64,000 nt of DNA from Aristolochia californica (Eukaryota; Streptophyta; Magnoliopsida; Piperales; Aristolochiaceae). Made by a program: the position numbers and the translations under genes. The stretch lies in contig JARWKL010000012.1 in NCBI GenBank assembly GCA_029961685.1, positions 16,229,227 to 16,293,226 on the forward strand. Direction: 5' to 3'. The notes under the pieces were generated by a model. It saw nothing but the letters and a program-made list of their open reading frames with translations, ran no database searches and was not told where the DNA came from. Below are positions 38,464 through 50,700 of the stretch, one piece after another. Within the stretch, counting starts at the first letter, position 1. Each line of letters starts with the position of its first letter.

Positions 38464-40318
38464 TAAGAAATGAAGTGGCTAGTTGACGCCAATCTATTTG
38501 TGCTCCCCTGACCATGGAGGTCGTCTGTGCTGTGCCTGCTGTCGCAGTTCTAAAGCACGAGCTATATTCATAGCGCTGGATAAGTCAATAGGTGCATAAA
38601 GCTCCATCTCAAGCTTTAACGCCTCAGTCAGTCCTGTTGTAAACAGCGCAATTTGCTGATCCACTTGTACCATACTGCTGGCTCGTGCTAATTTTTCCTG
38701 AAACAATTTTTGATATTGCTCCACGACCCCAGTGTGGCTTAATTAAACCAAATCTCCTAAAGGGTTACTGTAAGCCGGAAGACCAAAACGGAGAGAGCAC
38801 AGTCGCTTAAATTCATCCCAATCTACCACCTCGCTATCAACCTCAACTAGCTGATAGCAAAGTTGTGCTTCCCCTAGTAAGTGGAAAACAACTACGTTGA
38901 CTCGATCATAGGTTGGGACTCACTGATGGCTAAATTTTTTTTCGCATCGATACAACCATATCAAAGGGTATTCTGACCCATTATAAGTATGGAATTCCAT
39001 TTTAGTATACCTCGGAACAGTGCATCCCCCCGGTAGAAGTGTCACCCCGGAATGAGGGGTCCTTGCTGTCCGGAGAAACTCGTGTGCCTCGGAAATTCAT
39101 CTCCCCTTCTGTTATACGAATGGTCCCCTCTTCTTTGATCTAGAACGAGGGGTACAGTGCCTCCCCCCTGGTTGAGGTGTCCCCCCGGAATGAAGGGTCC
39201 TTGCTGACCCGAGAAACTCGTGTGTCTAGTAAACTCATCTCCCCCTCTGATCTGCGAATGGTCTCCCGGAATTGGGTTCTTGCCAGTGCTCAGACCAGTC
39301 TCCATGCTATCCATCCTTCCTTTCAAGGTTTCCAAACTGAGAGTGAACTTCTCCTCCAATGCAGCAAATTTTTTGCCAGTAGTTAGTCCATTCTCCATGC
39401 TATCCATCCTTCCCTTCAAGGTCTCCATATCGATATCAATTTTTGAGAACCTCTCTAGGACAATATCAAATTTTCTTTCAAGCAATTCAAAGTATTCATT
39501 GGTGCTTCTCTCTGTCGGGTTACCCTGCTTTGATACCAAGTTGTTATGGTCCCTAGCCATGGATCTAGTAACTCGGTGAGTTGAATAAGAATCCAACACT
39601 GTTTGAGGGTTTCTTAACACGTTTTTGTGAAAAGAACTCCCTTCTACTTCTCCTCTTACGTTAGGATTGAAAAGGAGTTTTCTTTTCTCAATTATAGATG
39701 CAACCAGCAAGTTAAAGGAATGTTTAACCACTCAGATATGAAACCCCTATTTTATAACTCACGTCAACAGGTATAAATTCCTAAAACCATGCATCTACTT
39801 CTTATATGTAAAAGAGACCAGAGAAGACCTTCCCAAACACGGAAGAGGTAATCAGAAATACCTCTTGAATATCTCCTCCAACCAGCAACTCAAAAGCCTC
39901 CTCCTTTGATGAAAAGGCTCACGCAAACCTCCCCCTCTTGCTGCTGGTTCGTGGCAGAGGTAGATTGCTCTTGAAACTTGGAAGAGAAGGGTGATTCCTC
40001 TTCCTTTTCCTTCCAAGATCTCCTCAAAGACTCCCCAATGGATGCAGCAAACCACCAAGAGAGTTCACACCAAGAACCCTAGAATAGGGAGCCTAGCAAG
40101 AACCTAAATTACCCTAGTTTATGCTAATTCCAAACTTCCTTTATTTATCCATCCTTACCCTTTAAATAGGGTAATTAACATCAACATAGGTTAGGGTTAT
40201 CAAAACCCAATTCTACCTTTATCTTTAAGTCTTATTACAAATCAATAAAATTCGAAATTAAAAGCAACATAAATAATAAAAGTAAAGTAGATGACTCAAT
40301 GTTATTGAGTCCCTAACA
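38464..40318 (-). mobile_element. 5' part of a Ty3/gypsy element (minus strand)
   Basis: 5' LTR 39,542-40,318 (777 bp; minus-strand start TGTTAGGGACTC, end GACCATAACA), then a primer-binding site TGGTATCAAAGC, then gag in frames 39,042-39,731 and 38,494-38,724. It is truncated near 38,464, so protease and pol are absent. It shares its layout and gag motifs with the plus-strand copy at 9,755. Both copies have lost everything after gag. Confidence 0.8.
38494..39519 (-). pseudogene. Gypsy gag (minus strand)
   Basis: N-terminal heptad-rich segment (ERKFDIVLERFSKIDIDMET), two copies of LKGRMDSMExGL, and two glycine-rich repeats around QGPFIPGG and QGPLIPG (39,042-39,270). The Retrotrans_gag core follows after a frame break ([33 protein letters not shown], 38,494-38,750). 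Homologous to the gag at 10,656-11,773. Confidence 0.75.
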
Positions 40319-41600
40319 ATATCATATGCAGTAAGTGTGGTAAATCAATAGATGCACAAGCCACAACTTAGTCATTGGCCAACACTTGAATGGATACTAC
40401 GATATCTGAAAGGAGCTCCAGGAAGAGGGCACTTCAACATCAAAGGATTCTCAGATGCAGACTAGGCCGGATGACAGAAAATCTACTTCAGGATTTTGTA
40501 CGATGGTTGGAGGGAATTTGGTTATATGGAAAAGCAAGAAGCAAAATGCAGTAGCACAGTCTAGTGCAGAAGCAAAATAAAGTAGCACGGTCTAGTGCAG
40601 AAGCATAATAAAGAGCCATAGCACAAACTATTAGTGAAATCCTATGGATAAGATCTCTTATCACTGAATAGGGATTCTACAAAGAAGCTCTGATAGATCT
40701 TATTGTGATAATCAAGCAGTAATACACATTACTTCAAATCTAGTCTTCCATGAAAGAGTAAAGCATATTGAAGTGGATTGCCATTTTATACGAGAAAAGT
40801 TCCAAGCATGCTTTTTATCTCTAAGGCATATATCATCACAAAGTCAAGTTACAGATATTCTCACCAAGCTAGTCACTCAGATTATGTCTACCATATGCAG
40901 CAAACTGGGCATTTATGATGTTTTCTCACCCCCCGCTTGAGGGGGAGTGTTACAATGTGGGACCCACCATGGCGCATGAGCTGTTGGGACCCACCATGAG
41001 GACGTGGACACCAAGAAGAGTCCTCACCCAAGCTAGCACGAGTTAAGGGGTTAAGAAGCACAAACTGAAATGAGTTAGAAGACTTAAAGAGCAAGTGGGA
41101 CCCAAAAAGATACCACGAGCTGAAAACCTAATCAATATGAGTTGGAAGATCATGTGGCACTCACAAGGATAAGGCCACGAGTTGGCCTCCTCCTTTATAT
41201 TTATGTGATTGAAGAAAAAGTTCTAGTTCAACTCATATTAGTCTTCTAGTAGATTGTGTTGATAGACTTATCTTAGAGAGTTAGAGTTGGAATGTAATTA
41301 GGAGATTGAAAAACTAATTGTATAAGGAATCTATCTTTTCCTCTACTATAAATAGAGGTGTTGTAATTTAGAATTAATCAAGTTACATAAATCTTTCTTG
41401 AGTTAATCTCTCTCTCTCTTTGCCTGGCGCAGACCTCTTTTTTCTCTTTTCTTTTTCTTCTCTCTTCCCAAGAGCTATTTTTCCCTTTTTTTCTTTTTCT
41501 TTCTTCTTTCTCTTGACCAGAATATTGGAAAAGGGATCCTAAATTCAACAGAAGATGGGCCCAAACCCACACGACAAAGGAAGACCCACATATCCAAATG

Positions 41601-43914
41601 TGTTGGAAGATGGATTCAAGGCCCATAGACGAAGAAGAAAGCCCACTAGCCTAGACAATGATGGTAGAATGGTAAATAAATAGTCATCTTATAGAGATGA
41701 CATTGATGTAATTAGGTTAAACTTCCAGGTGCATTATTGTAATATTTTAGGATCATTAATCTATAAATTGAGCTTTAGGAGGGAATGTTAGGACAATAAG
41801 TCCAAAACCTCTTCTTCCTCTTGTTTTCTCCCAATGGGTGTCTCTTTTTTTTTTCTCCCTGAGCTAAATCCTTGGAGTCCTGAAAATTAACAATATATTT
41901 TTTTGTAATATAAATTACAGGAATATATTCAATCTTCTAAACAAAATTGACTCGAAATCAAATCTCTATTACAAAGGGAACTTTTCTTCTATGTTGCACA
42001 CGCCAACTTGCATGCCACATTTCCTCTCTTTGAGAGATTTTAGGCAAGATCATCTAGGAAATAACTCAATCATGAGGAGTTTGAATTATTTTTGGATTCA
42101 ACATCTTCTTCTACAAAAGAGAGATCTCGACATCCTATCAATTTGTTTTTAGAAAAAACTAGTTCTTCATGGATGAGCATCATATAACCAAATGAACAAC
42201 TCAAAAACACATCAGATCAATGAGCTTCAATTATGTAAATCATAAGAGCTTGTTCACATGTATTTTCCAAACTACCAAATCAACTTTTAAGTATAAAATT
42301 GTCATGAAAGAGTTACCACCAAAGCAAGAGAAATAACTTTCAAGCTTTCTATCAAGATTAAACTAGAAATATCATCCCTTGCTCAACTTTCTGAAATCAA
42401 AGCCTCAATACCAATGACACTGGAGAGAGAAAAATAACAAGGATGAAGAACTTATCTTGGCCCAACCTAATCTTTGCTTCTTCAAAGTACCCAAACTGAA
42501 GCTTGATAATCTTAATCACCATCTTAATGTTGGGATTCTAAATCCACTGGTCTGATACCATGTTGGATTTAGAATCCCATGACAAGGTCTTTGACCAAGG
42601 TGGTGAGAGAGTTGAAGAAGAAGAAGAAGAGAAGAAAGGAGAAGAAAGAAGAAAAGAGAGAAAAATAGAGATGGCTAGAGAGAGATGGAGAGAGAGAGAG
42701 AGAGAGAGAGAGTTGGGGAGAAGAGAGAAAGGCTAGGGATGAATTTGAGAGAAGAGGAGAGACTTAGTAATCTACCCCTTGCCTCGAACATCTATTTATA
42801 GTTGTCGAAGGGGGTTTACAGACTACAATGCCCTCAGGGTTACAAGCTTTGTAAAAGAAAATATATACGTAGACATACATCATCTTTGTTAATTACACCC
42901 TTGTGCCATCGTTATGGGAAGACCATTTAATTATCTCCTTTGCCACCTCCTTGTGTGGGGGTGGTATTTACTTTGATGTCACTCTAAGATGTCTTCCAAC
43001 ACATAAAAATTAGCAAAATATGTGGAATAAAATACCTTTTTCTCGTACTTCTTCTTCTACTTCTTCCCCTCATGTTGGGGATAAAAAAGGATATAGAGAC
43101 CCAACTCGGATAAAACACAATGTGGGAGAACAAAATCACTTCTAGTCATATGACAAAGCTCCATACACCACTCAAAAAAGACATAGTTTTAAACACACTC
43201 CGCTCAATTTCAAAGGCAAAAAAAGTTCAATTTTAGGGCACAACAAAGAGATTACTCACTTTAAGGGTAGTTAAAAACACAAATCACTTATTCTATTATT
43301 ATTTTCCAGACTTTCTCCTATCTTCCTTTATTTGACTCTCACTAACCCCTTTGGCCCACCCTTTTGGAGCATTGCTTTGGTTGGTACTTTTATTTATGTG
43401 GGTGTTTCAAGTCCTTTGAGACTTTTTATTGGTACCTTTAGGTATTTTATTGTCGTCTTGTGAATAATAGACATTACCCATTTTAGTGGTTATTATCACT
43501 ATATTTGTTCGAAATCATTTGAGGTTAGTTTCAACTTATCACCCACTTCTACCCTTTGAGAGTTTGTGTCCGGTGTCGTACTTATCCTTGGGACACCGTG
43601 ATAGAGGAGTTTATTACTACATCTATATTATTTGTTTTAAGCTGGGATCACTGCCATTACCTCCCAGCTTGAGGGGAATGTTGGAAGATATGATGTAATT
43701 AGGGTATTATTAATGTAATTAGTTTATGTTTTATGTCTCTTCTTCACTCTTATTAGGGTGAAGGGTATAATTATAATATTGTTACTTTTAGCATCTATAA
43801 ATATAGTTTAAAGGGAGGATTTGGAACAAATCCATAACCTCTTTCTTCCTCCCGTTTTACATGTCGTCCCTTTTTTTCCCATGAACTAAATCCATGGAGT
43901 CCTGAAAATCAACA
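41601..43914 (+). mobile_element. Non-coding LTR element, plus strand
   Basis: Related LTRs at 41,601-41,892 (TGTTGGAAGATGG) and 43,679-43,914 (TGTTGGAAGATATGATG) both end ccttggagtcctgaaaatyaaca or a close variant. The second is preceded by cttgaggggaa. The interior has no retrotransposon domains and holds a minus-strand LTR at 42,561-43,001. The flanks do not match as a target duplication. Possibly a large non-autonomous (LARD-like) element. Confidence 0.55.
42561..43001 (-). repeat. Minus-strand LTR with primer-binding site
   Basis: TG..CA-bounded 441-bp LTR, forward tgttggatttagaatcccat to gtcttccaaca. The adjacent ggtctgatacca (42,549-42,560) is TGGTATCAGACC on the minus strand, a tRNA-Met-type primer-binding site, so the interior extends to lower coordinates. 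It carries a GA microsatellite near 42,687-42,712. Confidence 0.7.
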
Positions 43915-45076
43915 CTAGATGTTGGTTGCACTCCTATAGGACATATTTCAAATGAAGGGTAGGTGTAGCAATATGATAACTTTCTATCTTGAGAATTCTG
44001 ATTGAGGCAAAATAACTTTCTATCTTGAAACTTGCCTATTTCAAAGCTGCAATCATGGAAGATCAAACCAACAATAACAATATGTTTCCTAAATTATTGC
44101 AAACTGGAAATCCACGTCCAGGTTAGGTTCTGGATTCAAAAATCAAAAAAATTGATGCACCAAATGCAAACAATAGATGAAACATAGACAAGCAAGGGGG
44201 ATCATTCTGTTGTTGCCCCTTCTCCTCTTGTTTCTGACATAAATTTCAAAGAGCAAACTAGTGTTTTCTATTTTGTTTGACAAAACAAACTGGAGTAAAT
44301 TCATCATCAATGCTCCAACATTCAATGTAAATCAATTCATCATACAAAGGGGTCATTTTATAAGGAGAAATAGCAGCATAACATCTGGAACATACTTCCA
44401 CTCTTAACTTGTAAGATCATGGAAGACCGTAACTTTTTCTCATGTATAAGGGGGATGTATCATGTAAGATAAATCCATATAACACGTATGCATAAAAGAG
44501 GCACAAACACAACATGTTCAAGGCCTCAAGGAAAGTTTAAAAAACTTCACAAATACCTTTTTTAAATTCCGAACTCGTAATCTGGCTGAACTAAGTACTC
44601 AATCTTCTTTGGCCAGCATGAACATTGACTCTTCCAAGATCGATATCTCCCTCTAGAAAACTCCTATTAAGAATTGATTGAATAGGTACAAAAATAGACT
44701 TACATATCTTACTTTTGATATATAATTCTCCATATAAAGTCTCATTCTTGATGGTATAAAATGACTCAAAATTTGAAGTTTTTTGTTGTTGCTCAAACCT
44801 TTCTTACAATATGACCTTTGTTGCTTCAAATATCGATTTCTCTTTGTAGAAAACTCCGATTCAAAAATTATCTTTGCGTTGGAATGTAGACTTAAAGATC
44901 TTTCCGTAAATTTATAATTTTCAATATTAAAATCTCAGTATGAAGGTGTGAAGTCCAAGAAAACATCGGAGAATGGGACTCTTGGGTTGCTGCTTATTCC
45001 TCATGGTACAAGTAATCCACCAAGCACAAAAATGAGATTCAGATGGAGTACTAAAAATGTAGCTCTGATACTATAT
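43915..45076 (-). mobile_element. Non-coding interior of an LTR element
   Basis: Interior downstream (minus strand) of the LTR at 45,077-45,380. It has two related stretches around tagaaaactcc (44,655 and 44,848), but no gag or pol similarity. The far LTR was not found. Confidence 0.4.
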
Positions 45077-45380
45077 TGTTTTTAGGACTCCATTACTAGC
45101 ACGTCTTCAAGGTTGAGAGAATGAAGAGGAAAAGAAAGAAGGAGAAGAAGAGAGGAGGAGAAGAGAGAAGGAAGGAGAAAGGACGATTGAGAAAGAGAGG
45201 AGAGGATGAGTGGGGTCAGAATTAGGGTTATGGAACTTATCCAATCCCTCCCCTTAAGCTTTATTTATAGGGGATAAAAGTATCAATATTACAAGCATAC
45301 CCTTCCCAAGCTTGAGGAAGAGACAAAAAATATAAGATAATTACAACAATAACACCCAAGCTTGTCTATATCTTCTAACA
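45077..45380 (-). repeat. Minus-strand 5' LTR
   Basis: 304-bp LTR, forward tgtttttaggactcc to atatcttctaaca. A TATA-like CTATAAATAAAG lies on the minus strand near 45,270. Adjacent forward gtagctctgatactat is a TAGTATCAGAGCTAC primer-binding site. It interrupts copia sequence that restarts at 45,381. Confidence 0.75.
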
Positions 45381-46613
45381 CTTGTATATGTGAATGATAT
45401 TATATTATCTCGTAAAATTGAAGAAGTTACAAGGCTACTTGCTACTCACTTCCAAACCAAAGACTTGGGGGGCATTGAAGTATTTTTTGAGTGTCAAAGT
45501 TGCAAGAAGCAAAGAAGGATTAATTTTATCTCATACAAAGTATATAATTGATATGCTACATGAGTATGGATTATTGGGAGCTAAACCGGTAAATACTCCG
45601 ATCGAAGTTGGACTCAATCTGCACAATGACCAAGGTGTAGAATTAAATGATAAAACATTATACAGGAGATTAGTTGGGAAGCTTATATATGTCACAATTA
45701 TGCGTCCAGATATATCTTTTGCAGCGTAGTAAGCCAATTCATGGAACACCCACGGAAGATCCATCTTGAAGTAGCTCAAAGGATCATGAAATATCTCAAG
45801 GGATCACTAAGGAAAGGTCTTTTCTTTTAAAATAATGATTACTTGAAAATTGAGGTTTTCTCTTATGCCAACTATGTTAGGTCAAAACTAAACGGAAGGC
45901 TATTGTGTCTTTGTGGAAGACACTTAATAAATTGGAAAAGTAAGAAGCAGGATGTGGTAGCTAGATCCAATGCAAAAACAAAATACAAAACTATGACACG
46001 TACTATTAGTGTACTCATATCGGTGATATAAGTTTTTAGGGAGTTAGGCTTCCATTAGAATGAAGCTATGACTATGTTTTGTGATAACCAACCATTATAT
46101 TTATTGCCAACAATCCTATTTTTCGTGAGAGAACAAAATATATAGAAATAGATTGCCATTTTGTCAGAGATGTTGTAATGAAGAAAGATGTGATTACCCC
46201 CTATGTTAGGTCAACTGATCAACTTGGAGATGTTACCAAGCCATTAGGAAAGCGTGAATTTATGAACTTCTATGATAAGTTGACCTCATGTATATATATA
46301 CTCCAACATAAGGGGGAGTGTGAGAAAATTAGCTCAAGGGTATTTTAGTCATTTTACATGATAAAATATTTTATATTATGACACTACCTTGTTCACCATG
46401 TTTGATTTAGTCTATGTACAAATTTTTATATTCATAAGCAAATAAGTATTTTCTATGTAAGAGGGGCATTTTTGTTATTTCTAAATTTACGACTTAAAAC
46501 CTAATAAATAATATTGGGGATCATGCACAACCCCCACAGCAGCTCATTCAAAGCTTTGCCTCCTTTTTTCTCTTCTCTTCTCTTCTCTCTCTCGATTTTT
46601 GCACTTTTTTACA
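45381..46613 (+). mobile_element. 3' part of a copia element
   Basis: Begins inside reverse transcriptase ([48 protein letters not shown]; frame 45,394-45,729). It continues through RNase H (SYANYVRSK, LINWKSKKQDVVARSNAKTKY, 45,843-46,270) to a purine tract (agggggagtg) and a 293-bp 3' LTR at 46,321-46,613. Same family as 6,025-9,480. Stops and small deletions throughout. Confidence 0.85.
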
Positions 46614-47504
46614 CAATTTAACCGCTAAACTATCTTACAAGAACAAACTCAGCTGGCCAATGGACCGTGCAAAGGAAAATCTCCTTCCTTCTCGTTGACT
46701 CTTGATGCCACTTTCTTTTTCCATATTTAGCATTGACTAAAGCTACCTCCCAGCTATCCAAGATGAGGTGGGGTGAATCAATGAAGAGAAAAGGGGATGG
46801 GGAACCTCGCTGCCCATTAGCAAAGAAAAAAAGGAAGGGAAGGAAAAGTCCATCAAAGGAAACTTCCTCCCTTGATCCTTTTTAAAATAGTTTTTACTTT
46901 AAATTTTTTTACTAATGATATCTAACATCATCACCAATTCAACTGATTTATCAAACCCAATTGAACTGCGTTAAATCAGATGCAATCACCTCACTCAACC
47001 AGAAAACAAGTTCAGCTTAACAACACTACTCTCAGTTATGAGAGAAAACTCTCACAGTCAGTTGCAGAGAACTCTACAAAACATAGACATTGTTGAGTAC
47101 AAAAATATATCAGAGCCAATAAGCTAAGGTTAAAAATCCCCTTCCGGACGACAAGGAGAAGGTCACCCCCATCCCTTCTTTTTCTTCTTTTGTTTTTTTT
47201 TTCAGTCTGAAACGGTCTACTCCTTACACATCTCTTCATCACAAGGGATAACTTGCAGAGCAAAATATACAACTTATCTGATGTGTATCGGGTGTTATTT
47301 TTTATGTAACGCCCGTAGCACCGGAGGCTGTATGTAGCAATCCTCATACATTATAGCTGAAGTAGTTCATTTGATCTTCGCGGTCAATGGCACTTTGAAA
47401 ATCACAATTTTCGACACAAGAAAATGGTAGAAACAATTAACACTGATAAAAGGCCACCATCCTTTGTGCTGTGTTTCTTGTCAAGTAGAATGAGAAGAAG
47501 GCTC
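46614..47504 (-). other. Ferrochelatase 3' flank
   Basis: Contains the 3' UTR of the ferrochelatase gene (transcribed leftward from 47,505). No unambiguous poly(A) signal was pinned down. No transposon identified; the minus frame 47,036-47,347 is probably non-coding. Confidence 0.4.
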
Positions 47505-47726
47505 TCAACGGAATGGCAAAATGCCCCACTGATGCAGGAACCCTTCACCAGTTGTCACTTCCAAGACCACCAAAATGAGTACGGCTAACATGGCGGCCCT
47601 ACCATTCCAAGTTTCAGCATTTTTTGTCCAACCCCACTCCCAAAATGTCACTGGGGTTGGGAGCTCTCGGCGTTGTGAATCATATGCAGCCAGTAATTCT
47701 TCAACACTGCCCAGAGGAACAAGTGA
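47505..47726 (-). CDS. FC2: FC2 last exon with LHC-like motif
   Basis: 73 residues plus TGA, from [20 protein letters not shown] to [18 protein letters not shown] is the chlorophyll-binding (CAB) box, followed by a hydrophobic helix [11 protein letters not shown]. Phase-0 acceptor ctgtag. Confidence 0.95.
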   Translation of the reverse strand, partial: SLVPLGSVEELLAAYDSQRRELPTPVTFWEWGWTKNAETWNGRAAMLAVLILVVLEVTTGEGFLHQWGILPFR

Positions 47727-50700
47727 CTACAGCAAATGCCAATGTTACAAATCATTCAGTACCAAAATGCAATCAATCTTAATGACAAATGGACAAGAGA
47801 ATAGGGGACAGAGAGATAAATAGAAGTCATTCAGTCAAAAGCAAGAGCAAAAGTTGGTATGCATTCTTCTGACTTCAAAAAAGCATTCAATTGTGGAGAG
47901 ATAAAAAAGACATATACAGAGAGAGAGAGAGAGAGAGACCTGACGAGCTTCCAGATTGGAGACAGCCATTGCTCCTACATATGGAAGGCTCTCAATCACT
48001 GCATCTGCTAAATCGGAGATGAATGTTGGCTCAGTTCCTAGGGCTGGAACGCGGCCCCACTTCTCTATGCCAGATTTTAGAGCCAGCTCTTTGTACTCTA
48101 CATCAATTTCTTCAAGAGTTTCAATGTGCTCGCTCACAAAGCTGCATATTAGACGTACAAAATGACAATTGTGAAAATTCTGCTTTACATGATATAACTA
48201 TACATGCTTCTCTTTTAGATTGAGTCAACTCTATGTTATGCTTGATTTTGTGGTACTTTTAACTCCTCTTCCCAGCCTAATTACAGAAGAAATTTTCCAA
48301 AGAACCTCATGCTCAAACTTAACCTCTATGATGACCTTACAAATCAAAAGAGTAGAGTTAAAAAAGAGGACTCTGTAGACCTAATAGGAACAGCAAGCAT
48401 TCTTTTCACTCCCTTTTGGCCAAGCTCAATAATTGTATCATCAGTGTATGGCTTCAACCATTCAACAGGTCCCACTCGGCTCTGTAAAAGTAAGAATGCC
48501 AATATGCTAAGAATTTGTGGCATAAGAAGAAGAAAACAGAAAATATACAGGTGGCCAAATTGAATTATATCAAGTAGATATTACATATAATAAAAAAAAT
48601 TGACAAAATGAAAATTCAAGAGATTCTGTCAGAAAAAAAAAACTATATCTCATGAGCATGGCATATGTAATGCTTCAGTTTATTTCTGACTGCAAGTGGC
48701 ATAGGCTATACGGGATTTCTTTTGCACACTTTCTTTTTCTCCTATAAGATCTGCATTCGGCATACCATCACTCTTTGGTACCAATCTGCGACACTGGCAG
48801 AAAATACTTTTGCCACAAAGGATTGTTGGTATGTGGTAAGCACATAATTTTTTTTTTTTTCAACATCCGTTAGACACTAGGACATCAAAAGAATTTCTCT
48901 CTAGAGGTCTAGATAGAAATAAGCAGATTGGAGGACAGAGATGCCGATGGATAAGTAGAAGAAATCATCCTTTCATATATTATATTTCTGATAAACTGAA
49001 GACTAGCTTATAATGGTCAACACAGTCTCATATTTCCGACTGTATCCCACCAGTATATTATCTCAGACTCTAAACGAGTTCAGGCCAATGTTACTTATGA
49101 TGCTCCATAAATAAACAAGGTACCATTGAGGTAGATATCAGGATTTATGAAAAACAATCTGTACCTCAAGTCACTTATGGGCTGTGGCCAATATAAAACA
49201 ATTATTAGTTAGTATTTTGGGAGCACTTCTTAGAACATAGTTATGCATAAGAAATTACAAAGAAAAAATGCACCTGATAAGCTAATGTATATGCATTTGT
49301 TATCTTCCGCTTCTCCAATTCTTCCATAATCAAGTCCACACACTCCTCCATCTCTGCTTTGTATGGGTCACCAGCTTCTTCCACATAAGCAAGTGGAACT
49401 CCATGAGCACTAAAAAATATCATAACCTATTACACATTTTTGAGTCAGCAATTAAATAATCTCAGTACTGTGGCTTTCTTATAACAAAAATTGAAAGATA
49501 TGTGCAAAAGGACATTACTTCTTCAGGGAAATCAAATTTTTGTAATTCTTTCTCAGTTAGATCTGCCATTGCTTTGATGTACCCTTCACGTTGGTACCAT
49601 GAAGGTATAACTGTGTGTTGCATGTTCACGAGGTATTCATCTTCCCTAATTATCCAAATATATGTCAAGATCTCAAAAAGAAGCCATAACAGCACAAAAG
49701 ATTGTCAGGTAGCAGAATATTTTTATAGTATCACGCATATTAATATGAAATTTGATTTGCATATATCACAAGAGTCAGATAGTGGTGAGACTTATTACTT
49801 AAATATGTTCTCCAACAACCGAAGACTTGACCCACTAGTTGAAATTGAAAACTGAGGATATAATGGTAGCACAACAAGCTTTGTAATTCCATCCTTTTTA
49901 ATCTGCATGGGCAAGCAAATCAATAAGAAAAAAAATTCAGCAAAAGAAAATTGAAAACCAAGATTAAAGACCAAGAATATTTTTCTTTGCAAGCTGAAGT
50001 TACAAACTCCAACTTGAGGAGGGAGTGTTGAAGAACAAATAGGGAAGAATCTTACATGACTCTCCTGGAAAAGAGTCTTATAAGAAGAAGCTTTGGAGGA
50101 GGGCAAATGTTAGTATTATTAAACTTTTAAATGTTAGAGTTATTTAATTGTTTTAAGGCTTATTTTTTAAAGTTGTTCGTAGGATGTAACTAGGATAAGG
50201 ATAGTTTAATTCAACTCAAAGAGTTTATGTATTCTCTCTGTTATAAATAGAAACCTAATGTACTCAATTAACAACAATCAACAAATTATTCTCTCCTAAA
50301 ATTCCAACACCTACATATAGATCATTTGCTTATCTTTGTCAAGAATTTCTATTCCTATTAAAGTATAGGATGCTTTAGCTTCTTCGAAGTGGAAAAGGGC
50401 CATGGATGAGGAAATATGCCTTGGTTGCTCAAAAAACATGGGTCTTGATTGATCTGCCCCAAGGGTTACTGTCATTGGTTGTAGATGGGTTTATATAGTT
50501 AAGTAAAATGTTGAAGGCAGTGTGGAACGATATCAAGCAAAGTTAGTGCCTAAGGGATATACCCAGACATAGAGTATAAATGTCTTTGACACTTTTTCCC
50601 AATAGCTTAGCTTAGTATTACTTGGATCTTGGTTTTTTTAGCAATAAATACGGGTTAGTCTTTGTACCAGCTTGATATAAAAAAATACATTTTTGTATGG

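Larger units (their letters stand above)
37450..41550 (+). mobile_element. Copia-type LTR retrotransposon with a gypsy insert
   Basis: 5' LTR 37,450-37,882 (TGTTACAAGGTGGGACCCACC ... AAATTCAACA) followed at once by the primer-binding site TGGTATCAAAGC (37,883-37,894). 3' LTR 40,948-41,550 is preceded by the purine tract gagggggag. The copia RNase H tail lies at about 40,319-40,940 ([20 protein letters not shown] in broken frames), but the rest of the interior is deleted or replaced by a gypsy piece (38,464-40,318). The 5' LTR is shorter than the 3' one and no target duplication matches, so the element is old or rearranged. Confidence 0.75.
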
